Origin: Antedon mediterranea
Lineage: Eukaryota; Echinodermata; Crinoidea; Comatulida; Antedonidae
NCBI RefSeq assembly: GCF_964355755.1
Contig: NC_092676.1
Location: 14,180,288-14,244,287 of the forward strand
Direction: 5' to 3'
Length of the DNA stretch: 64,000 bases
A program made the translations under genes and the position numbers. Within the stretch, counting starts at the first letter, position 1, and each line of letters starts with the position of its first letter. Below, piece by piece: positions 37,701-46,700 of this stretch. The notes below the pieces were generated by a model. That model made no database searches, was not told the origin of the DNA, and saw only the letters and a program-made list of their open reading frames with translations.

Positions 37701-40700
37701 CCCTTTTGCTTGTAATAATGCTAGAAAATATTGTTGACCCCTGAGGATGATCAAACATTGATAGAAACGTTGAACTCAACATTTCTTTTCAGAATGCTAG
37801 AAGAAGTAACTTACCGTAATTATCCAAATAATAGCCCCAGGCATTTATTGTTCAGAGGGGTGTGTAGGGGGAGGGGTGTTTATTCGGTGGAGGCGTTTAT
37901 TTTTTTTGGGTGTAAATATGGTAACATGTATAATCAAATAAATACACCCTAGATATAAAAAAATACAACACAATTAATATCGTAATAAGAATAACTGGAT
38001 TAAATCTCCTTCTATCCGGGTGCAAGTACAATCATGATATTGAAAAGGTATCGGAGACAACTATAATAGGCCAATTCATTGTCATCATTCTGTATGACAC
38101 TGTTGCAAAATATTTTTGAATGTTACCGACAAGTTATACATACATGTCTGTTCCCAGTGTACATAATAAAACAATATATATTTCTGGAGATTTATTATCA
38201 ATACCACTAGAAACTTTAGGTTTTTTACCTTTTAAGTACTATGCATTGACAATAAAATCATAAAAGAAGTGTATATTAAAATCATTTTATAGATCATGAT
38301 AAAATCATACTACAACACACTAAAGTACCCAAGGGTGTTTTCATGAAACTATGTATTGGCATATATGCAAAAGACAGTGTTGATTGTTAACAAATTGTTG
38401 TCACAAACAAACAGATGATAGAATGAAAATCCATATGAACAATTGTGTAATCGTGTCTCATATAGTGTCTCAGGATTAAATTGAGCATGTGACAGTGTCA
38501 CTTTTATTCTAAAAGACAGAAACATTGTTACAAAAGTATAAAGAGGAAAATAAATCATGTAAATAAACATCCACTTTGAATAAAAGCCTACCTCGAATAA
38601 ACGCTTCCCCTCCCTTAGATTTAAACGCCCCGCCACATGCAACAAGGCCATATATTATATGGATGCAGTCGCGTGCTCAAATTTGAGTTAGTGTTTACCA
38701 CCCCAATGACCGACATAGTGAGCTGTAGAGTCGTATCACAACACATTTCAATGACTACCAACCATAATCTACAATTTAACAACCATTTTTTTATCACTTT
38801 TTGATATTAATTGTGCTGTATTATTTCTACTGTAGGTAGTATTTATTTGATTATACCAGTTACCATATTACACCAAAAGAAAATAAATGCTCCCTAAAAA
38901 CCCTTCTGAACAATAAATGCCCGGGGCGTTTATTAGGATGAATTCGTAAGTTACTTCTAGTATTCTGAAAAGAATTCTGTTAGGCTTGACGTTTTTATCA
39001 AAATGTTATGATCGTCCTCGGGGGTCAACAATAATTTCTATCATTATTATAAGCAAAAATACAATTACAAACAGAAAAGGATTTGTTTTAAATCCTATTA
39101 TGAAACCATTTAAAGCATAAGTTATTGCATAACATTACTGTCCAGGGGTAAGTTGTGTAGAGATATGTTTTTGTTCGAAAAAAATAACATTAGTAATTAA
39201 TAGTATTCTGGTCATCTTTTAACCAAATTTTCTATTAGAACAGCGTTCCCCAACCTTTTTTGACCGCGACCACATGATCCTATTTTGTGACCCAATATTG
39301 CGTATTTGATTACAGACAGGTAAGGCCTGTGGCAAAGCAAACTTTGTTAAATGATACCCCTAGATGGCTGGAAATGGTACTCTCGCACGTAAAAATCATG
39401 ATAAATGGCATCTCTAGTTGGCCGGAAATGACACTCCAATAATAGCGCGCTCGCAATTGGCAAAACGATCGTAGTCTACTTTTTTAGTCGGTAAACACAT
39501 TTGCGTTCAATGCTAACGTCAAGGGGTTCTCCTGTACCATAAAGATTTCCACTGGCTAGGGCCTGAACAACATTGTAATTTGGGATGGACCCGTTTATAT
39601 TGTTCTTTCTATAATTATTCTTATGTTTATTGTAAAAGTTCCCACTGCCGGTACATCAAAGCAGTTTTTCAGTTAAGTTACACACTAAAATATAATAGTT
39701 AGTTTTATATCTCAACCGTAATTGTAATAGTAAACTAGAAAGCCACTCCCAGAGTGCATACCTCCGCCTACTGTAAAATTCTCCTACATAAGATTTCTCC
39801 GGTAAAAATATATATATACCGTATTTGTGTGTGTCTTAATGCTGTTTGTGATTTACGCTAATTTCACTACAAGCATGTGTATGCGAGTTTGGTGTAATGG
39901 TTATGTAACAAGCCTTTCAATTAACAATAGCTTCAGTTGACTAACAATAGAACAGCAACGCGAAAATCAAACGAGTGAATTTGAAAAGAAATAGGTTTTG
40001 TAAACTATTCGCATCAAAAAACGTGCACATTAAATCAAATTATGTTTTAAAATTACAAATCACAAATTATAACTCTTGCCTCTTGTACAAAAATGAAGTT
40101 TTTTGGACAAGTAGTTCTCGAGAAAATTCAATTTGAGTTTACTTGTTACTTTAAGACTGCTCGCCGGCTTTTGAAAAATTCTGTCCTATCTTTTTAACAC
40201 TAGCAGGTCTGAAAAGTATACTAAAGAGTGGTCCAAAATTGGGGCCGTGGTCCGAAATGGTCCCAAAATTTAATGGAATGGTCCTTGACCATATATCTAT
40301 CTGTACATTCATTTTGGAAAAGACCTTGTAATTACTTTTTGAGTAATCCTGCTAACAAACAAACAAACCAACAGAAAAACAAACACACGCGATCGATTAC
40401 ATATACCTCCTTGGCGGAGGTAAATAACGAATTATTTATCTGACGTTTCGCCAACTATTAGTTGGCTTTCTCAAAGTGTAGTGGCGCGTATGTCACCATT
40501 GACCTCTAGATGACGGGGTCAACACATTGGTCTACACTTGACTGAGTTTGTAACCGCCCTCATCTCTATTCAAATTGGGGGTCTTCCTGATCCAGATGGA
40601 TTCCTTAACCCAGCGTCTTAATCTGACCGATTCCCTGTCAACTACTTTCAAATTATCCCAATCAATAGTGTGATTTGTCTGCGCAGCATGGTCAGTAATA

Positions 40701-43700
40701 TAATATACACTTTGAGAAAGCCAACTGATAGTTGGCGAAATGTCAGGTAAACAATTTGTTATTACTATTACAATTACGGTTGAGATATACTAACTATTAT
40801 ATTTTATTTGTAACACTAACCGAATTAATCTTTTTAATAAGTTACACACTCCTTTGCAAACAACAGAAAAATAGCATCGTAGAACCAGTTGGTAGGTTAT
40901 TAAATCCACATCCTAAAAGGGATTCCCCTTATTTTAACAACGAACTATTTGTCAAAAGCGTCCATTGCCCCGTCGATTCATAATTGTGTGTATTACGGAC
41001 TCGCCGCGCCTCAACATATGTAATGTAATCAGTAAGCAAAAACTGAGAACATTTCACATAGATCAGTGTATAATTGATAAAAAGTTTCAGTATCGGAAAC
41101 AATCTCGCGACACATCAATTTTTGTTAGCGACCCACACATTGGGTTGCGACCCTTAGGTTGCTGAACGGCGTATTAGAATGAATGTAAATATTTATGTTT
41201 CGAATAATTTGATACCAAATTTAAGTTTCTACGACCAGTACTTACAGAGATATGATGATGCCCTGGTATGTGGGTCAAAGGTCAGAAATGACATTTCTGA
41301 TTATTTATATTTTTGACTAAAATTGCCCATTAGACTGAATATGAATGCATGCCTTCTGAACATTTTGAGAACAAGTTGTTGCCAAGATACAAGTAGCTAT
41401 TTATATTTGTTCATATAACCCTTGACCCTGACTCTTTTACCTTTTGTAACATTTTTTAAAATGTGTAACAAATAACAAAATGTATATTTTGAACAATTTT
41501 AGACCGAATTCAAATGTCTACAACCAGTAGTTACGGAGATACATACATGCCCTGGGTTGTTGGTCAAAGGTCAGAATTGGCATTTCCAGTCATTTTTTAC
41601 TAAAATGTCCCATAGACAAATATAAATGTATACCTTCTGATCAATTTGAGAACAAAATTACCTTGCTACAAGTGGTTGTCGAGATTTAAGGACCTATTGG
41701 TGTTTGGTAAACCTTTCACCCTGACCTTTCGCCACATTTTCAAAATGTGTAACCAAGCTAAAATTGTTTGTTTGACCACCCTAAACCAATTTCTGAAGTC
41801 AAATTCTCTGGACCTCAAAGTGCATATGAAAGTTAATCTAGCTACTAGAGTACTGTAAATATTGTGTATGCATGTGGTGGGCATTTTTTCGAGGAAATAA
41901 ATAAAGGCCCCATGGCATTTATTCGAGGGAGGTGTTTATTCAAAATGATGTTCTACTCTTGCATACCAGATGTTCGCCCAAATCGATGACACTTCAGTTT
42001 CAAACAAAAACAATCTGAACACTTTGCTGTTACGACGCAAATTATAATATGACATTATACCCATAACTCCATAGATCTGAACATACGTATGTAATACTAA
42101 CCTGTGGTCTGAATCAGCATAGAGCCAATTTTGTACTCTTTTTGATCTATGTTTACGGTGCCGTCTGGGCTTCTTTTCTGCACTTCCACTCGTACTCTTT
42201 GAAGGACTCGGCTCAACAAACAATTTCTCTGTGCTCTCTGTGTGCAGCTGGAATATTATGAGAAAAAAATATTTTCCTACCTGTATTGTATTCATCTATA
42301 GGTTTTGATAATATATGGAGTCTTCGCAGGAGCACATAAACATTAACTTTAACGCACAAGCTCCGCCCATTTTGTAAGCAAATCAATATTTGAAGTTTTA
42401 CGACAAAACAAAAGGTAACTTTAAAGTTATGTTTTTAATTAAAGCCAAACAATAAGAATTATTCATTGCAATATCCTATTTATCACCCAATATGCATCAT
42501 TAAACATGCCTAACTAGGCTCTAGGCCCAAGGTATTCCATGATTTGTTTTAAAACGAGCAACATATTGCATGCGCGCGACACATGTGTTGCGTTCTACAC
42601 TTCCTGTCGAAGTGTGAAATCAAAAACGAAAAAGTATGTTAATGCAACTGTTCAATGAACTACGCTAATATGCATGAGTAGAATTGACGTCATCCGTTAA
42701 AGTTAACATTTATGTGCTCCTGCGAAAGCCCCCTAATAGCAGGTAGCAGGGAGGTAAATAAAAATGTGTGATGCTAGAAGATTTAACTACCTGTAATAAA
42801 GGATGCAATAGCACAATTAATAGTTTACACCCGACTGTCGAAAATGTATTACCAACTTAAAATATTAAAAATTCTAGTTTATAAAACGTATTGATGACCA
42901 TATTACTGTAGCTGCTCCTGTATAACATCCACATTAGAACAGATAATAAAAATGCAGGAATAAAAAATACAGTACTTCACAAATTATAAGTTATATACAG
43001 ATGGTTCTTGAATACAGTAATTTAAAGCGTTAAAAAACGATTTCAAATACTTATCCCAGGATACATTTTGGTTACAGGAGCAAATAGACACGGTGATTTA
43101 CATGTACTCAACTAAATAGACACGGTGATTTACATGTACTCAACTAAATAGACACGGTGATTTACATGTACTCAACTAAAATTAGCACCCTCAGAATTAC
43201 TGTACTTCTGAATTGTCACAAAATGAGACCAATTGTCTCAAATTTAAACAAACTTAATTTGTGTTTTGTATATAACATTAGGTTTGATGGATGGGGAAGA
43301 GGATGGGTGCAAAGAGGGACAATTTTTAAATATATTCCTTATTCATTCAGTAACGAAATATTAATTGTTTTCATGTTTTACAAATAATATGCCACTAAAC
43401 ACAGAAACATTGCGATTTAATACTTTGTTGAAACTGTCACCATCATAGTCAATTGAAATAGTACAGCATATGTAACGATACACCACTACAACGTTTATAT
43501 ATTTTTTTTTTAATACAGTATTAATTAATACAAAAGTTGAGAAGCAACTTTTAGTAATAATAGGCCTATGTGTTTATACAGTATAATGTAAAACAGGGGA
43601 AAATCATAAATTCGCTTTAATTGTCAATAAATAAATAAATTATTAGGCCTAATGGTGTTCAATTGCTTCTTATACTTAAGTTGGTTCCTTAACCCACCAA

Positions 43701-46700
43701 AGTAGGCCTAAGTCTGCGTTTAGGGCATGATCCTTCATACTGTAGGCCTATCCTATACTGGCTTTACAACGCTACTCATGCCATTAAGGGGGGGGGGGGG
43801 GGGGTGGTGGTTTAACTGCAATAATAAAGGCGACTGAAAACCCTAGCTCACCATCCGTTTTAAAAAATGGATTAAAATAATTGCCTTTTTTTTGTGAGTG
43901 TAGGAGGCCTACTGTTAAACACATAATATACAAATAAACTATATTACTGTCAGTTGCTTGTATTAATTAATAATTACAATACAAAAAATATAAACGTCGT
44001 AGTGATGTGTACGTTACTATTTCAATCGACTATGACAGTGACAGTTTAACAAGTATTAATTCGCAAATGTTTTACTGTATTTACAGGTAGTGATATTATT
44101 TATATAGGCCTATAAAACATGAAACAAATAATTTGTTGCTAAGTGGATAAAGAATATATTTAAAAATTGTTCCTCTTTGTACCTTCCGTCAACCTTAATG
44201 TTACATAAATGAGTCAAAATCCAAAATTCGGACTCATTTTGTGACAACTTTCTCTTTCGGAACTCCCAGGGTGATAATTTTAGTTGGCTACATAAATCAT
44301 CGTGTCTTATTCGTTTCTGTGAACAACAATGTATTATACTGTAGTCCTGCGGTACGTACTGTTGAAATTGAAATTTGAATTACGCTGAAATTACTGTGTA
44401 TTAGAGAACATTCCATGTGGGCATGACCTACAGTAGATACCATCTAGTTTGTATAAACATATATTAAATCTATCAACATTACAATGCTGTACTCGAGCTG
44501 TTCAACCCATTTTCAGCTATTAAAAACACTTATCGTAGGAGGCGAAGCATGCTCGTATTATTGTGTGCGGGTATTTTTTCAAGATGGGCATCCATTAGAC
44601 AGTGTATACCACGATCGGAAAACACCCCTATTTGGGGAAATCGTTTAACCTAAATTCGTTTTAATTGGCAATAACTAATTATCTAACTCAATATAGTAAA
44701 CAGTGTTACATCAGGTGGTTAAAATCAGGACCGAAAGTATGAACCAACTTTATATACTGTACCATCGAGTAAAAATTCTCGAATTTTGCCCTTACGTAAA
44801 TTTATATAGATTAGTTTTTCTATTTGTTAAATAACAATGGTACTGTTGTATTACAAAGTAAAACTTCTACTGTGAGTGTGAGTGAGTGCGGGCAAAAAAT
44901 TTCTATTGATCATACAGTACATTCCAATAATTATCGATCTATAGTTTCCCCTATGTTTCATAATTTTTTTGATTTTATTTGTGTTACACAAGCTTGTTGA
45001 AAATAAGCACTTTCTTATCAGTGGGGTGATAGTTCAAAATCTTTACTCTTTTGTACACAAATTTTGTAAATAGAGAGGCATTTTAAAAAGCTATGAAAAA
45101 TAAAAAATGTGGTAAAAAATGTTATCAGATGACTTAATATAGGCAATATAAATTGAATTTTACATTTCTGGTATTTTTATTCAACTTCAGATTTTTTTTT
45201 TTCATGCTATAGCAAAAATTATCCACCGTATATCCACCATCTTTTTTCACCTTTTAGGGAATCACCAGACATGTTATTACATTAGATTAAACTATTCAAC
45301 TACTGAAAAAAAAAGTCTTCCTGGTTTTTATGGCAGAATTTTGCCAAATTTTGTATTTGACCATATTAAGGGAAATTCATGTTTTTTCATCTTGATTTCT
45401 GTTACAAATATTTGATTTATGTACAATTAACAAGATATTATATTTAAAATTCATGCCTGTACCTGAGCTTTAAGCTTGGTTCTCACTAGAGATGCAACGC
45501 AAGGACGTAACGCAACGTAAGGAATTTGACCAATCACAAGCGATTGATTTATTTAACTGTCGCTTGTCATTGGTCAACACGCTTGTGTTGCGCTTACGTC
45601 CTTGCATTACGTCCCAGTGGGGACCAAGCTTTATCTTGGTTGTCAATACTCACATTCATTTCACCCTTTTCATCTTCACTATCAGATTTCTTGTCCTTTT
45701 TTCTTTTTCGTTTCTTTTTCTTCTTCTTTTTTTTAGACACATCTTCTACTGGATCATTATTCATCTGTTCTATCATACCAGCCCATGGATTTTGGCTTCC
45801 ACGAAACATGTGGTGGGCATCAGATGGCATTTCGTCATCTCCAGAATCAACAATCTCACCGTCCTCCAGGATCTCACCATCTTCCATGGCGTCAACTCTG
45901 TTTATACCAAAATGAGAATTACAATTATTTTTAATGTGATTTATGCGATTTTCTGCAAGCATATCAATTATATAGACCAAAATAGACTGGAGGAGTGTAT
46001 TTGGATAGCTGCCTGATCTACTGTAGCATACAAAAAAATGTTCTGAACTCAATCTATTAATGTATAGTTTTTTTTATTTAAAGATATATTGTCCCCCTAA
46101 AAAAATATTGTTTCAAATATTTTTTTGTGGAATATACCATTTTAATGTCACAAATAGTTATTTACTTTGACCAAACATTGGATTGGTAAAAAAATATTTA
46201 CCCAAAAAAACTGTAATTTAGTTGGTTGATTTTACTGTTTTTTCACAAAAATTGCACAATGGTCTATTCAAAGTCAGATTTTATAAATCTTTATTTTTTC
46301 ATGATTTTGTGGACAATGGATCTTTAAGCTCAGGATGGACCAGGTCAAGCAACTTTCTTTCTATCCACATTTTCTTTAATTTCAACAAAATACTGTAATA
46401 CGTTGCTGTAAGTTTATAGTATACAAATAATGAATGTTTATGAGTGTGATGGTATAAATAATTTCAAGAGGTAAAATACAACATTTCATCTTTCTGATCT
46501 ACTGACCGCATATTTGGTATATTCATCGTCTCTTGCGACAGAGCAAAATTTCAATCAGAGATTGATCGCCTTTTCTTGTTGTTATGGGGTCTTCAAATGG
46601 TTGATAGAAATCCACCGTGCTGTCGCTGGATCATGTACAAAGCCGCTGGAGCATGTGCAAAGCATTGTTGTTATGCAGTCATTGAGGGAATGCGCTTTCT

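Larger units (their letters stand above)
35240..41860. repeat. Nested-transposon palindrome in intron 3
   Basis: With the insertions below removed, 35,240-37,811 and the reverse complement of 38,949-41,860 form one inverted repeat around an axis near 38,380. Paired landmarks: AAATGTGGCGAAAGGT (about 35,313) with ACCTTTCGCCACATTT (about 41,725); AAAAGATGACCAGAA (35,436) with TTCTGGTCATCTTTT (39,206); CTGTTTGTAATTGTA (36,245) with TACAATTACAAACAG (39,060); TTGACCCCTGAGGATGATC (37,734) with GATCGTCCTCGGGGGTCAA (39,011). The arms are diverged, so the inversion is not recent. The left arm has collapsed the two 290-bp units still present at 41,200-41,790. Confidence 0.88.

Noticed and set aside
45492-46016. 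Long plus-strand open frames over 45.5-46.0 kb
   Set aside because: They are antisense shadows of exon 2, whose minus-strand frame has matching splice phases, the acidic EDGEI repeat and a Lys-rich run. The hydrophobic reading is the complement of the Lys/Arg codons.
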